From Halochromatium sp. (GTDB lineage Bacteria; Pseudomonadota; Gammaproteobacteria; Chromatiales; Chromatiaceae): a DNA stretch of 64,000 nt. The notes beneath the pieces are model-generated. The model was not told the DNA's origin and did no database searches. It saw only the letters and a list, made by a program, of their open reading frames with translations. The DNA lies in contig POWB01000011.1 of the NCBI GenBank assembly GCA_010912705.1, positions 62,001 to 126,000 on the forward strand, read 5' to 3'. A program made the position numbers and the translations under genes. Shown here in pieces: positions 9,279 through 19,705 of the stretch; within the stretch, counting starts at the first letter, position 1; each line of letters starts with the position of its first letter.

Positions 9279-10733
9279 ATGAGCGAAGCCCGCGACATTG
9301 ACTTGATCGAGGATCTACGCAGTCACAGCGCTGAGCGGCCCTGGCTAGAATTCAAACGCGATAACATCGAGCCCGAAGCCATTGGCAAACGCTGCTCTGC
9401 GCTAGCAAACGCTGCGTGCTTGGAGGGTCAGGATTGCGGCTACCTACTCTGGGGCATCGACGATGCCAGTCATGAGGTGGTCGGGACCCGGTTCGATCCC
9501 TCCACATTCAAGGCCGGAAACCAGGAATTCCAGCTCTGGCTGGCACAACGCCTCCAGCCGAGTCTTGCTTTCAGCTTCCGCAGCGTACAGCACCCTAAGG
9601 GCCGCATCGTCATCTTGGAGGTTCCGGCCGCGACCACCGCACCCCTGGCCTTCAACAATATCCCCTATCTTCGCATCGGCAGCGCAACGCCAAAGCTCGC
9701 CGATTATCCTGAGCGTTACGCCAAGCTCATCGAGTGCCTCCGCCCCTACACTTGGGAGCAGGGCATCGCGCGCGAGTATGCGACCGGCGACGAGGTGCTC
9801 GATCTCCTCGACTACGCACAATACTTTCGCCTCACGCGGCACCCGTTACCAGACAACCGCGTCGGCATCTTCGAGCGTTTGCAAGCCGACCGACTCATTC
9901 AGCGCGATGTCGGCCAACGCTGGAAGATCACCCACCTCGGCGCCATTCTGTTCGCCACGCGACTCGATCAATTCGAGCCCTCGCTGGCGCGTAAAGCGGT
10001 TAGGCTCGTGGTCTATAACGGTAAGAATCGCGCGGCAATCGTGACCTATCGCCTCGACGGGCAACGAGGCTATGCCGCTGGCTTCGAGGGACTGGTCGAC
10101 TACATCAATGGCCTGGTCCCTAAAAATGAGCACATTGGCTCGGCGATCCGCGAGTCGCGACCGCTATTTCCGGTGCTGGCGGTGCGCGAACTGGTGGCCA
10201 ACGCTCTGATTCATCAGGATATGACGGTGACAGGCGCGGGTCCAAATATCGAATTATTCGAGGATCGCATCGAGATCAGTAACCCTGGTCGCCCGCTGAT
10301 CCAAACTGAACGCATGATCGATTTACCGCCGCGCTCACGTAACGAGAGTCTGGCCTCGCTGATGCGTCGTATGGGCTTTTGCGAGGAACAGGGCAGTGGA
10401 CTCGACAAAGTCATCGCCGCCGTTGAGCTTTATCAATTACCGCCACCGCTGTTCCGCGAAGGCGAGGACGCCATGCAGGTCATCCTCTATGGCCCGCGCC
10501 GGTTCGTCGAGATGACCCCCGATGAGCGCATCCGCGCCTGCTATCAGCACGCGGTGCTGAAATTCTTGAGCGGTGAGCGAATGAAGAATGACAGCTTATG
10601 CAAGCGATTTGGCATCAATGGCAGTCAGGCCTCACAGGTCTCGCAGATCATCCGGAAGTCGCTCGAAGCGGGACTGATCAAGCTAGCCGACGCTGAGCAT
10701 CCCCGCTCCGGCTATGTACCGGCTTGGGCTTGA
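9279..10733 (+). CDS. AlbA_2/Schlafen-type DNA-binding regulator with HATPase_c_4 domain
   Basis: The 484-residue protein begins with a Schlafen AlbA_2 domain (about residues 15-130, with WLEFKRDN and the GYLLWGIDD strand). It continues into the RecG-like HATPase_c_4 region (about 280-400, with ELVANALIHQD and the GSGLDK loop) and ends in a winged-helix-like segment. Such proteins are usually annotated as putative transcriptional regulators or RecG-like helicases, although helicase motifs are absent. They are common in accessory DNA, and the target here is unknown. Confidence 0.8.
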   Translation: MSEARDIDLIEDLRSHSAERPWLEFKRDNIEPEAIGKRCSALANAACLEGQDCGYLLWGIDDASHEVVGTRFDPSTFKAGNQEFQLWLAQRLQPSLAFSFRSVQHPKGRIVILEVPAATTAPLAFNNIPYLRIGSATPKLADYPERYAKLIECLRPYTWEQGIAREYATGDEVLDLLDYAQYFRLTRHPLPDNRVGIFERLQADRLIQRDVGQRWKITHLGAILFATRLDQFEPSLARKAVRLVVYNGKNRAAIVTYRLDGQRGYAAGFEGLVDYINGLVPKNEHIGSAIRESRPLFPVLAVRELVANALIHQDMTVTGAGPNIELFEDRIEISNPGRPLIQTERMIDLPPRSRNESLASLMRRMGFCEEQGSGLDKVIAAVELYQLPPPLFREGEDAMQVILYGPRRFVEMTPDERIRACYQHAVLKFLSGERMKNDSLCKRFGINGSQASQVSQIIRKSLEAGLIKLADAEHPRSGYVPAWA

Positions 10734-10740
10734 ATAATTT

Positions 10741-10770
10741 GAACCGCAGATGACGCAGATGAACGCAGAG
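10741..10770. repeat. Degenerate CGCAGA-type short tandem repeat
   Basis: Three imperfect units built on cgcaga (ccgcagatga, cgcagatgaa, cgcagag) follow the stop of the AlbA_2 gene. Similar CGCAGA arrays occur in spacers of many bacterial genomes. The unit resembles, but differs from, the CGCxAAG arrays at 39301 and 42584. Confidence 0.6.
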
Positions 10771-10921
10771 ATTTCAATACGCTGCAGCTCATCATTCCTT
10801 CACCTGTTGGGTGCCCTTGCTAAAACCGCTAAATCCTTATTTTATTTCTTTAGATAAAAATCGCTTAAACTTTCACAGAACTCGCTTTAGGTTGAATCGA
10901 CAACCGGGAGATAACTCAAAG

Positions 10922-11368
10922 ATGCAACAAGCAACCATTCAGCGCCCAGCTGCCCTGCTCATGAGCATGCTCATCGGCAGCAGCATACTGCTGGGCTGCG
11001 CCAACCCAGGCGAAGACGTCCGCGTGCGACTCTGTAAAGACCTGGTCGTCGGGCAGTTGGGGACCAGTCAGCTAACCTGGACCCAGGTCAGCACCCGCAC
11101 ACCCGGCTATAGCGACGCAACCGTGAACCTGCGTTGGTCGGCGGCAGCAGGCGATGGCAGCGCCAGCTGCGCCTATCGCTACAACGCCGTTGACGACACC
11201 GCGCAACAGCTGGCTGACCCGCTCAGCGCCTACGCCACATCGCCGAGCCAGGTCGTCATCAATGGCAACAGTCTCAGCGGGCAGGCACTCGCCACAGCCA
11301 TCGCGCAAGCCATGCAACGGCAAGGCCGTGAGCTGATCGATGCCGCCGGCAAGGCCATTGGCCACTGA
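10922..11368 (+). CDS. Small predicted outer-membrane lipoprotein
   Basis: The 148-residue product has a lipoprotein signal peptide with the lipobox LLGC at about residue 26. The mature part contains three further Cys and a low-complexity C-terminal half rich in Ala, Ser and Gln. The ATG at 10922 is supported by gggag upstream and places the signal peptide correctly; a longer frame from 10811 would bury it. I do not recognise a family. It is convergent with btaB. Confidence 0.75.
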   Translation: MQQATIQRPAALLMSMLIGSSILLGCANPGEDVRVRLCKDLVVGQLGTSQLTWTQVSTRTPGYSDATVNLRWSAAAGDGSASCAYRYNAVDDTAQQLADPLSAYATSPSQVVINGNSLSGQALATAIAQAMQRQGRELIDAAGKAIGH

Positions 11369-11432
11369 AGAAACCGTCCTCTCCCTCAACGCCTGCATTG
11401 CAGACAGAGACCGGCCTGTTCTCATGCGTGGA

Positions 11433-12176
11433 TCAACCGCCTTTACGACCGATGAAGCGATAGTAAGGCACCCGCAAGCCAGGCAGATAGGGCACCGGCG
11501 CCATCGCCTCGGTCAAGCGATGATCGGGCAGAGACTGGCGCAGATAGGCTAACCGCTCGGACTCCAGATGCACGCCATCATGGCGGAACCAGCGCGGCCA
11601 GAACGCCCGCGCCAGCGCCGAGTGGCGCACCAAGCCCGGCGCTGGCACGGCCGCCGAGACATAAAAATCGACCAGGCCGAGATGACCGCCGGGCTTGAGC
11701 ATCGCGATCGCATTGTCGATCGCCGCGCGCCAGTCCGGAATCATGGTCAGTGAATAGGCCAGATAGACCGTATCCACCGGCGCCTCGGGCTGCCAGCGGC
11801 AGGCATCAGCCTCATGGATCTGCACATTGGCCATGGCTGCGGTCCGCCGCCGAGCCTCGCTGACCAGCGACGGACAGAGATCGACCGCATCGACCCCTGC
11901 CAGCACCGCGAGCCGATCGCCGAAGAACAGCAGATTGCGCCCAGTGCCCGCACCCAGCTCGACCAGATGGCCACCGGCCGGAACCGCCTGTGCATGGATG
12001 AGATCAGCCACCAGCTCGCCGCGCCCATGCAACAGGCGCTCACGAAAGGCATCGTAGCGACCCGCTTGCGGCGCGTAGAAGGCCTCCAGTCGCTCAGCAT
12101 GGGTGCCCGCACTCGGCTGTCCGCGCAACAGCGCCAGCAAGACCTTCAGCTCCGCAGTCCAGGCAGCCGCGGCCAT
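11433..12176 (-). CDS. btaB: Diacylglyceryl-homoserine N-methyltransferase BtaB
   Basis: The 247-residue class I SAM-dependent methyltransferase has motif I VELGAGTGRN (about 70-79) and downstream SAM-fold features such as MLKPGGHLGLVDFY. It lies two bases downstream of the BtaA gene in the same direction. In the betaine-lipid pathway BtaB adds three methyl groups to diacylglyceryl-homoserine to give diacylglyceryl-trimethylhomoserine (DGTS). The pairing with btaA is the main basis for the specific name. Confidence 0.85.
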   Translation of the reverse strand: MAAAAWTAELKVLLALLRGQPSAGTHAERLEAFYAPQAGRYDAFRERLLHGRGELVADLIHAQAVPAGGHLVELGAGTGRNLLFFGDRLAVLAGVDAVDLCPSLVSEARRRTAAMANVQIHEADACRWQPEAPVDTVYLAYSLTMIPDWRAAIDNAIAMLKPGGHLGLVDFYVSAAVPAPGLVRHSALARAFWPRWFRHDGVHLESERLAYLRQSLPDHRLTEAMAPVPYLPGLRVPYYRFIGRKGG

Positions 12177-12178
12177 GC

Positions 12179-13381
12179 TCAGACCGCCACGTCAGCGATA
12201 TGGAAGCCGGCATAGGTGTGCACCCGATCCAGCGGCTGCAGCTGCGCCGCCAGCTCCGGATGAAACCGCAGACAATCGCGCAGACACCCCCGCTCAGGAC
12301 TCACCTCAAGCGCCTGCAGATAGCTCGGCGCGGCATGGGCACTGCGGAAGATGATGCGCGCATCGGTACGCGCCCGCTCAAGGATCAGCGCCCATTCCTC
12401 GGCCAAGGCCTGGGGAGCGTAACTGCTCATCCAGTCCATGTGATCGAGGAGCACGTACTTCGAGAAGCGCTGTCCGCTGCCAGCAAGCAGCTCCGAGACT
12501 GTCGAGGTGTGCAGCTCGATACAGTCGGCCCTACCCTGCTTGAGCGCTGTAAAGTTATCCGGCTTCAGATATTCCGGGCAGCAGTCTGGCGTATAGCGCC
12601 CGTTCACATAGACCGCCCAAAAGTAGTTGGTCCAGACCGGCAGTTGCCGGAACACGTAATCGATCGACTCGCGGACGAAGCCGGCGACACCACGCTCATG
12701 CTGCTCTTGGACCTCTTTGCGCTGTGGATGCGGCACACCGAGCATGCTCATGGTCAGCTGCCGGGAGAGCGTCCAGTTGATGGTCGGCGACCAGATCAGC
12801 GGCTGCACTCGGGTCTCATAGACATGACGCTGATCGTCCAGCGAGCGGGTCTCGAACAGCTCGGAGATGCTCGCTGCGAGCCTGGGGCGCACGCGCAGAT
12901 AGGCATGGAAGCTCTTGGCGACGATGCCGGACAGCCCATGGAAATAGAAGCTGCCGCGCGGATGGCCAAACCAGCGCGCACGCTTGTCCCAGAACGTCTG
13001 CGCGAACGGGCTCAGCTCGGCGCGCAGCTCACGCCGGTAGAGACGCTCAAAGTGGGGATGATGACCGTAACCAAAGGCGGCGAAGAAGTCTTCGAACTCG
13101 AGCCGACGGATGCCGGCCAACTTCAGCTCCAGCAGCGCGTTCTGGCGCGGATTGGCATCGACCGCATGGATCGCCGCCGGACCCACCAGGGCATAGTCAA
13201 GCACATTACAGCCGGCGCTGGTGATGACCAGGATGCGGTCATCGGGGCCGATGTTGAGGACGAGGCGATCGACCGCCGGGTCTTCCCAGCAGGTGTTGTA
13301 GACCAACGCCCGCGAGTAGATGGCATCGAACACCTTCTGATCGAAACGATCGGCGAGGCTGGGTTTGGTCGTCACGAGCAT
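12179..13381 (-). CDS. btaA: SAM:diacylglycerol 3-amino-3-carboxypropyltransferase BtaA
   Basis: The 400-residue protein matches the DUF3419/BtaA family, which moves the aminocarboxypropyl group of S-adenosylmethionine to diacylglycerol, the first step of phosphorus-free betaine lipid synthesis. Visible landmarks are YNTCWEDPAVDR near the N-terminus, ILVITSAGCNVLDY (SAM site, about 50-63), AVDANPRQNALLELK and a C-terminal LLDHMDW. The family length is normal. It is the first gene of a two-gene unit with btaB. The 150-base upstream spacer is A+T-rich, but I could not fix a promoter. Confidence 0.9.
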   Translation of the reverse strand: MLVTTKPSLADRFDQKVFDAIYSRALVYNTCWEDPAVDRLVLNIGPDDRILVITSAGCNVLDYALVGPAAIHAVDANPRQNALLELKLAGIRRLEFEDFFAAFGYGHHPHFERLYRRELRAELSPFAQTFWDKRARWFGHPRGSFYFHGLSGIVAKSFHAYLRVRPRLAASISELFETRSLDDQRHVYETRVQPLIWSPTINWTLSRQLTMSMLGVPHPQRKEVQEQHERGVAGFVRESIDYVFRQLPVWTNYFWAVYVNGRYTPDCCPEYLKPDNFTALKQGRADCIELHTSTVSELLAGSGQRFSKYVLLDHMDWMSSYAPQALAEEWALILERARTDARIIFRSAHAAPSYLQALEVSPERGCLRDCLRFHPELAAQLQPLDRVHTYAGFHIADVAV

Positions 13382-13531
13382 GGCAGGGTCGCCCCGGTGG
13401 AAAAAAACCGGTTAATACTACCAAGCCAAGTTGACGATCAGATTGCAGGCTGAAGACGGCCTGATTGCAGTTTAATGAAACGCCGAGGCTAAAGCACTGA
13501 TCGCATTGGGATGAGGAGCTTCTATCGCTCT

Positions 13532-15019
13532 TCAATCAGACTTCTGCAGACGGCCATACAGCATGATCAAATGCTGCATCCGCTGAGCCAACTGCTCCTC
13601 GAGCTGATCCCACTGAAAGCGCCACTGCCAGTTCCCGTTCGCCACCCCAGGTCGATTCATCCGATGTCCACCATCAAGCCCCATCAGATCCTGCATCGGC
13701 ACGACGGCTAGGTCAGCGCGCGAGGCCAGTGCCGCGCGGATCATCGGCCAGGGCATTGGCTCCTGGGAATGTCCTAGATAGTCGTCCACATGCTGGCGCA
13801 GACCCTCGTCGATCGACTGATACCAGCCGAGCGAGGTGTCGTTGTCATGGGTGCCTGTGTAGCAGACTGAATCCCGTCCATGATGGAACGGCAGATAGGG
13901 GTTTGAAGCCCCACCCTCGAAGGCGAATTGCAGGACCTTCATACCGGGCATCCGATAGCGGCGGCGCAGGGCATCGACCTCGTCTGTGATGACGCCAAGG
14001 TCTTCTGCGATCAGCGGCAAGCTGCCGAATTCTTCCTGCAACCGCATGAAGAGGGCGTCACCCTTGGCCTTGACCCAGGTCCCGTTCATCGCTGTCTCTT
14101 CTTCCGCAGGAACCTCCCAATAGGCCTCGAAGCCACGGAAGTGGTCGATGCGCACCATGTCGAACAAGCGCAGCTGAGTGCGCATCCGATCGAGCCAGAA
14201 GCGGAAGCCGTTCTTTTCTAGCTGATCCCAGCGATAAAGCGGGTTCCCCCAGCGTTGGCCGGTGGCGGAGAAGTAGTCGGGCGGCACGCCAGCGACGACC
14301 CTGCAGGTGCCATCAGCATTGAGGTCGAAATAATGCGGTCGTGCCCAGACCTCAGCGCTATCATGCGCGACAAAGATTGGCATGTCACCAAACAGGAGCA
14401 GGCCGCGCTCGCTCGCATGCGCCCGTAGTGCATCCCACTGGCGAAAGAAGACGAATTGCTCGAAACGGATGTACTCAACGGCCTCAGCGAGCCGCCGTCG
14501 CGCTTGGCCGAGACTCCGCTTATCGCGGTTACGCAGCCCTTTCGGCCATTCCCACCAAGGCTTGTCGCGCTCCTCGTGGATCGCCCGATAGAGCGCGTAG
14601 TCATCGAGCCAAAAGCGCTGCTCAGCGCAGAACTGCTCAAGCTCTGCGCGCTCCTCGTCGGCGGCGACCTGCAGAAAGCCCTGCTGCGCTTGGCGCAGTC
14701 GTGCAAGCTTGTCTGCATCATCGGCCACGGCATCCATACCTGCGGGCAGCCAGCCCCAGCTCACCAAGGGCTCCAAGCCAATCAGCCGCGCACTGCCGGC
14801 ATGCGTGGAGCTGGTCTGATAGGGTGAATCACCTGCCTGCGGCGGACCGATCGGCAGCATCTGCCAAACGCTGACCCCTGCATCGGCCAGGAAATTGACG
14901 AAATTAAAGGCCTCCCAGCCAAGATCACCACAAGGGCCAGCGCCGGGCAGCGAGGTCAGATGCAACAGGACGCCGGCACGGCGTTGGTCAAGAGAGTCAG
15001 TCATTGGGGCGTCTTGCAT
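13532..15019 (-). CDS. malQ: 4-alpha-glucanotransferase (amylomaltase)
   Basis: This 495-residue GH77 enzyme transfers alpha-1,4-glucan segments between maltodextrins. Catalytic-loop signatures are FDMVRIDHFRGFEAYW (nucleophile Asp), LIAEDLGVITDEVDALR (acid/base Glu) and YTGTHDNDTSLGW (third carboxylate). Length fits the short bacterial/plant type. A second ATG five codons in (15004) is also possible, and neither has a good ribosome binding site. It is followed, in transcription order, by btaA and preceded by glgC, so glycogen turnover is the likely context. Confidence 0.93.
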   Translation of the reverse strand: MQDAPMTDSLDQRRAGVLLHLTSLPGAGPCGDLGWEAFNFVNFLADAGVSVWQMLPIGPPQAGDSPYQTSSTHAGSARLIGLEPLVSWGWLPAGMDAVADDADKLARLRQAQQGFLQVAADEERAELEQFCAEQRFWLDDYALYRAIHEERDKPWWEWPKGLRNRDKRSLGQARRRLAEAVEYIRFEQFVFFRQWDALRAHASERGLLLFGDMPIFVAHDSAEVWARPHYFDLNADGTCRVVAGVPPDYFSATGQRWGNPLYRWDQLEKNGFRFWLDRMRTQLRLFDMVRIDHFRGFEAYWEVPAEEETAMNGTWVKAKGDALFMRLQEEFGSLPLIAEDLGVITDEVDALRRRYRMPGMKVLQFAFEGGASNPYLPFHHGRDSVCYTGTHDNDTSLGWYQSIDEGLRQHVDDYLGHSQEPMPWPMIRAALASRADLAVVPMQDLMGLDGGHRMNRPGVANGNWQWRFQWDQLEEQLAQRMQHLIMLYGRLQKSD

Positions 15020-15071
15020 AGAGATACAGCGAGCCTGTCATGGCTTGATGGATGGAGCTTGACGGATGGAA

Positions 15072-16343
15072 TTAGCTCACCCGATTCACGGTTTGGCCGA
15101 GCAGTTCCGGCGTTACCAGGGTAACGCCGCCCTCCGAGACATAAAACCCGGCCGCTTCATCCTCCGCGCGATCACAGCCAATCCGCAGGCCTTCGGGGAG
15201 CCGGCACCAGTGATTGACGATGGCGCGATGAATGACGCAGCCGCGGCCGATATCGACGTTGGGTAGGATCACGCTGTCTTCGACATGCGCAAACGAGTGC
15301 ACGCGCACATTTGAGAACAGCAATGAGTGACGCACCAAGGCACCGGAGATGATGCAGCCACCAGAGACCATCGAGTCGACGGCCATACCGCGGCGGATCT
15401 CGTCATCGAACACAAACTTGGCCGGCGGTAGCTGCTCTTGATAGGTCCAGATTGGCCAGTCATCGTCATAGAGACTCAGCGGCGGCGTCACGCCGATCAG
15501 TTCTAGATTCGCCTCCCACAAGGCATCAATGGTGCCGACATCACGCCAGTAGGCCTGGGTGTTATTGCGTGGATCGCGAAATGGATAGGTCATGACCCGG
15601 TAGCGCTCGATCGCGCGCGGGATGACATCTTTACCGAAATCATGACTGGATTCAGACAGATCGGCATCGGCAATCACCTGCTCGAACAGGAACTCGCGAT
15701 TGAAGACGTAGATTCCCATCGAGGCCAATGCGATGTCATCTCGGCCCGGGACCGCTGGTGGATCAGCGGGCTTTTCAACGAAGGCGGAAACGCGCTGATC
15801 CTGATCGATGCTGATGATACCAAAGCCCGAGGCGGTGTCGCGCTGCACCTCAATGCAGCCAATGGTCATATCTGCACCGGATTCGACATGCTGCGCAATC
15901 ATCGGCCCATAGTCCATCTGGTAGATGTGGTCGCCGGCCAGGATCAGCACATACTCGGGCTCGTGATTGCGGATGATGTCGAGATTCTGGAACACCGCAT
16001 CCGCGGTGCCTGCATACCAGGCGGTTTCGGTCACTCGTTGCTGCGCCGGCCAAAGCTCAACGAACTCGCCGAACTCACCACGCAGAAAGCCCCAGCCCTT
16101 TTGGATGTGCAGGATCAGCGAATGCGCCTTGTACTGCGTCAGCACACCGATCCGGCGCACCCCGGAATTGATGCAGTTCGAGAGCGGAAAGTCGACGATG
16201 CGAAACTTGCCGCCAAAGGGCACCGCCGGCTTCGAGCGCCATTGCGTCAGATGGCTCAAGCGAGAGCCACGCCCACCGGCCAGGATGAGCGCCAAGGTAT
16301 TGCGCGTCAGGCGACTGACAAAGCGCGGTGTGGCTTCCGGCAT
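15072..16343 (-). CDS. glgC: Glucose-1-phosphate adenylyltransferase
   Basis: The 423-residue enzyme makes ADP-glucose from glucose-1-phosphate and ATP, the committed step of glycogen synthesis. It has the pyrophosphorylase loop [15 protein letters not shown] near the N-terminus, [16 protein letters not shown], the [11 protein letters not shown] stretch, FVEKPADPP and a C-terminal left-handed beta-helix (VVRDSVI-type repeats). An AAGG-type ribosome binding site precedes the ATG. It is divergent from glgB across 127 bases, which suggests shared control, and upstream of malQ in the same direction. Confidence 0.95.
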   Translation of the reverse strand: MPEATPRFVSRLTRNTLALILAGGRGSRLSHLTQWRSKPAVPFGGKFRIVDFPLSNCINSGVRRIGVLTQYKAHSLILHIQKGWGFLRGEFGEFVELWPAQQRVTETAWYAGTADAVFQNLDIIRNHEPEYVLILAGDHIYQMDYGPMIAQHVESGADMTIGCIEVQRDTASGFGIISIDQDQRVSAFVEKPADPPAVPGRDDIALASMGIYVFNREFLFEQVIADADLSESSHDFGKDVIPRAIERYRVMTYPFRDPRNNTQAYWRDVGTIDALWEANLELIGVTPPLSLYDDDWPIWTYQEQLPPAKFVFDDEIRRGMAVDSMVSGGCIISGALVRHSLLFSNVRVHSFAHVEDSVILPNVDIGRGCVIHRAIVNHWCRLPEGLRIGCDRAEDEAAGFYVSEGGVTLVTPELLGQTVNRVS

Positions 16344-16470
16344 GCTGAGACCTTCAGGCGCGACCGCCGATTGGGTGGTGAATGCAAGGCCGGGCCGCCG
16401 ACTCAGCCGGCCAACCCTGCTGCTTATGGTAACATCTTGGCCGAAAAGTACCCCAGGATACCGATACGCT

Positions 16471-18831
16471 ATGCCCGAGAGTCAGCTCCGCTACCCCGAC
16501 CTCCCCGAGCCGCTCTTGCGGATTGTTGAGGCCCGTCATCACGATCCCTTCGAGGTTCTAGGCCGCCATGATCAAGGCAACGGCAACGCCATCCTGCGCG
16601 TGCTGCTGCCGCGCGCCGAGCGGGTGCGGATCGGCAAGGGCGACATCGAACTCAGCCGCATCGAAGGCACCGACCTCTTTGTCTGGGAAGGCCCCGCAAG
16701 CGCCGTCGAAGGGCACTACCAGATCAGCTGGTACGACAAACAGGGTCAGGTTCATATCCAATATGACCCCTACAGCTTCGAGCCACAAATCCCGGATTTC
16801 GATCTGCATCTGTTCGGTGAGGGCCGCCACTGGCACGCCTATCGCTTCCTCGGCGCCGAGCAGCGCGAGCTGGATGGTATCACCGGCTTCCAGTTTGGTG
16901 TCTGGGCACCGGGCGCCACCCGTGTCAGCGTGGTTGGCAGCTTCAACAATTGGGACGGTCGCGAGCATCAGATGCGGGTGCACGCCGGTTCCGGCGTCTG
17001 GGAGCTGTTCATCCCCGGCCTGGAGGCAGAAGCACTCTATAAATTCGAGTTGCGCTCCGCCGCGGGCGTGCCGATGGTCAAGATCGACCCCTACGCCACG
17101 GCCTTTCAGGAGCGGCCGGATAACGCCTGCATCCTCAAGGAGCCGAGCGACTTTGTCTGGACCGACCAAGCCTGGCTCGCGGCACGGGCCAGTGCCGACT
17201 GGCAGCAACAGCCAATGTCGGTCTACGAGGTCCACCTCGGCTCTTGGCGTCGTGCTGAGGACGGCAGCTTCCTCAACTACCGCGAGCTGGCCGAACAGCT
17301 GACCGCGCATTGCCAAGAGATGGGCTTCACGCATCTCGAGCTGCTGCCCATCACCGAACATCCGCTCGACGCCTCTTGGGGCTATCAGGCCACCGGCTAT
17401 TTCGCCCCCACCGCGCGCTTCGGCAGCCCCGAGGATTTCCGCTACTTTGTCAACTATCTACACGCGCACGGCATCGGCGTGCTGCTCGACTGGGTGCCGG
17501 CCCACTTCCCGCGCGACACCGTCGCCCTCGCCCGCTTCGACGGCACCGCCTTGTTCGAGCATGCCGATCCACGTCAGGGTGAGCACAAGGACTGGGGCAC
17601 GCTGATCTTCAACTACGGTCGCCACGAGGTGAAGAATTTCCTGCTCTCGAGCGCCCTGTTCTGGCTCGATGAGTATCATCTCGATGGTCTGCGCGTGGAT
17701 GCCGTCGCCTCGATGCTCTATCTCGACTATTCGCGCAAGGACGGTGAATGGATTCCCAACAAATACGGTGGCAACGAGAACCTGGACGCAGTCGAGCTCC
17801 TGCGCCAGCTCAATACCGTCACCCATGAGCAGCACCCGGGCTCACTGATGATCGCCGAGGAATCGACCTCCTGGCCGCAGGTCTCGCGCCCGACCTATCT
17901 GGGCGGCCTCGGCTTCAGCATGAAATGGAACATGGGCTGGATGCACGACACCCTCTCGTACATGGAGAAGGATCCGATCTATCGCCACTACCATCACGAC
18001 CTGCTGACCTTCGGCCTGCTCTACGCCTTCACCGAGAACTTCGTGCTGCCATTCAGCCACGACGAGGTGGTGCACGGCAAGAAGTCGATGCTCGACAAGA
18101 TGCCTGGTGATGCCTGGCAGAAGTTCGCCTCGCTGCGCCTGCTCTATACCTTCATGTTCAGCTATCCGGGCAAGAAGCTGCTGTTCCAAGGCTGCGAGTT
18201 TGGACAGGGGCGGGAGTGGAACTTCGATGCCGCAGCCGAGTGGGAACTGCTCGAGCGGCCGCAGCATCAGGGCGTGAAGAAGATCGTCGCCGATCTCAAC
18301 CAGCTCTACCGTGCCGAGCCGGCGCTGCATGAGGTCGACTTCGAGAGCTCAGGCTTCGAGTGGATCGACTGCCACGACTCCAGCCAGTCGGTATTGAGCT
18401 ATCTGCGCAAGTCCAAAGACGGCAAGCAGCTGGTCACCTGTGCCTTCAATTTCACCCCGGTGCCGCGCGAGAACTACCGCATTGGGGTTCCGGTCGAAGG
18501 CTACTATCGCGAGGCCGTCAACTCCGACGCCGAACTCTATGGTGGCAGCAACGTCGGTAATCGGGGCGGCGTACATTCAGAGCGCAGCAGTTGGATGGGC
18601 CGCCCCTACTCGATCCCACTCGCGTTGCCTCCGCTTGCGGGTGTCATCATGGTGCTCGAACCGAGTTCAGTTGCGTCCGACGACACCGATGCCACCGACG
18701 CATCGAGCCCGCCCACGCCCATCTTGGCCGAGGGTCGAGCCGCGCGGAGCACGACTGACGCCGATCAGAGCGGCTCCGGCAACGAGGCCAACTCGCCAGC
18801 CGCCACCGATGCCGATAGCGGCCAAGGCTGA
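16471..18831 (+). CDS. glgB: 1,4-alpha-glucan branching enzyme
   Basis: The 786-residue GH13 enzyme forms alpha-1,6 branches in glycogen. It has two N-terminal carbohydrate-binding beta domains (about 20-110 and 125-225) and then the catalytic barrel. Catalytic residues by motif are Asp410 ([10 protein letters not shown]), Glu463 (IAEESTSWP) and transition-state Asp531 ([10 protein letters not shown]). The ATG at 16471 follows an agga site. The frame stays open upstream to 15967, but that part is antisense to glgC and not coding. A Ser/Thr/Asp/Ala-rich tail of about 60 residues after the usual C-terminus is unusual and of unknown use. Confidence 0.95.
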   Translation: MPESQLRYPDLPEPLLRIVEARHHDPFEVLGRHDQGNGNAILRVLLPRAERVRIGKGDIELSRIEGTDLFVWEGPASAVEGHYQISWYDKQGQVHIQYDPYSFEPQIPDFDLHLFGEGRHWHAYRFLGAEQRELDGITGFQFGVWAPGATRVSVVGSFNNWDGREHQMRVHAGSGVWELFIPGLEAEALYKFELRSAAGVPMVKIDPYATAFQERPDNACILKEPSDFVWTDQAWLAARASADWQQQPMSVYEVHLGSWRRAEDGSFLNYRELAEQLTAHCQEMGFTHLELLPITEHPLDASWGYQATGYFAPTARFGSPEDFRYFVNYLHAHGIGVLLDWVPAHFPRDTVALARFDGTALFEHADPRQGEHKDWGTLIFNYGRHEVKNFLLSSALFWLDEYHLDGLRVDAVASMLYLDYSRKDGEWIPNKYGGNENLDAVELLRQLNTVTHEQHPGSLMIAEESTSWPQVSRPTYLGGLGFSMKWNMGWMHDTLSYMEKDPIYRHYHHDLLTFGLLYAFTENFVLPFSHDEVVHGKKSMLDKMPGDAWQKFASLRLLYTFMFSYPGKKLLFQGCEFGQGREWNFDAAAEWELLERPQHQGVKKIVADLNQLYRAEPALHEVDFESSGFEWIDCHDSSQSVLSYLRKSKDGKQLVTCAFNFTPVPRENYRIGVPVEGYYREAVNSDAELYGGSNVGNRGGVHSERSSWMGRPYSIPLALPPLAGVIMVLEPSSVASDDTDATDASSPPTPILAEGRAARSTTDADQSGSGNEANSPAATDADSGQG

Positions 18832-19006
18832 GCCAACGCCGGCGGCGGCGAGCGGATATCCTGGCCGCCTATGGGCGCGCTGCTGATCGACCTCTAACGG
18901 CCCCAGTGAGGGCCACTGCGCCCATCTGCGGTCAGCTTTTCGATTGTCGCATAGCGCGAGAACCGCTATGGTGTCGCGCTGTTCTCAGCCGCAGCCCAAT
19001 CTACTG

Positions 19007-19705
19007 ATGCTCGACGTTTCCGATCTCGCTTGCCGTCGCGGTGAGCGTCTCCTGTTCAGCGGCCTCAGCTTCCAGGTGCCCTCAGAAACCTTACTGCATG
19101 TACGTGGGCTTAACGGCAGCGGCAAGACGACGCTGCTACGCGCGCTCTGCGGCCTGTTGCGAGCGGACGCCGGCAGCATTCGCTGGCGCGGCGAGCGCAT
19201 CCGTGACCTGGCCGAGGACTACAATCGCGACCTGCTCTATTTCGGCCATCTCAATGGCATCAAGGCCGATCTGACTGGACTCGAGAACCTCCGCATCGCC
19301 AGCACCCTCGATCAAGACCCTGCTGACGAGGACGCGATCATCGAGGCCCTCAGCCGCATCGGGCTAGAAGGCTTCGAGGATCTGCCGACCCGAATGCTCT
19401 CTCAAGGGCAGAAAAAGCGCGTCGCACTGGCACGCTTGATCTTGAGCAAGGCGCCGCTGTGGATCTTAGACGAGCCTTTCACTGCGCTCGATGTCGATGC
19501 GGTCGACCTCTTGCAGCAGCTCATCGCCGAGCAGGTGGCCCGCGGCGGCTCGGTGATCTTGACTACCCATCAAGAGGTTCCTTTGACCAGTGGCGCCATC
19601 CAACGTCTGACGCTCGGCGCGGCAAGCGATCCGATCAGCTCGGAAAGCACCGAGTCCGAAACACGCCAGCGCTTACCTCAAGGTCAGCTCGGTCACTCAT
19701 GCTAA
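19007..19705 (+). CDS. ccmA: Heme exporter ATP-binding subunit CcmA
   Basis: The 232-residue ABC ATPase has Walker A GLNGSGKTT, signature LSQGQKKRVALARL and Walker B LWILDEPF. With CcmB it powers release of heme-loaded CcmE from CcmC during cytochrome c maturation. The ATG at 19007 (MLDVSDLACRR) matches the usual family N-terminus. In-frame ATG at 18968 and TTG at 18944 are possible longer starts. The stop overlaps the ccmB start by seven bases, and this is the first gene of ccmABCDEFGHI. Confidence 0.92.
   Translation: MLDVSDLACRRGERLLFSGLSFQVPSETLLHVRGLNGSGKTTLLRALCGLLRADAGSIRWRGERIRDLAEDYNRDLLYFGHLNGIKADLTGLENLRIASTLDQDPADEDAIIEALSRIGLEGFEDLPTRMLSQGQKKRVALARLILSKAPLWILDEPFTALDVDAVDLLQQLIAEQVARGGSVILTTHQEVPLTSGAIQRLTLGAASDPISSESTESETRQRLPQGQLGHSC

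Noticed and set aside
12200-13453. Plus-strand 417-codon frame opposite btaA
   Set aside because: It is the mirror of a recognised enzyme gene and has no family motif or ribosome binding site.
15967-16470. N-terminal extension of glgB
   Set aside because: It is antisense to glgC and not related to branching enzymes; the ATG at 16471 fits the family start.
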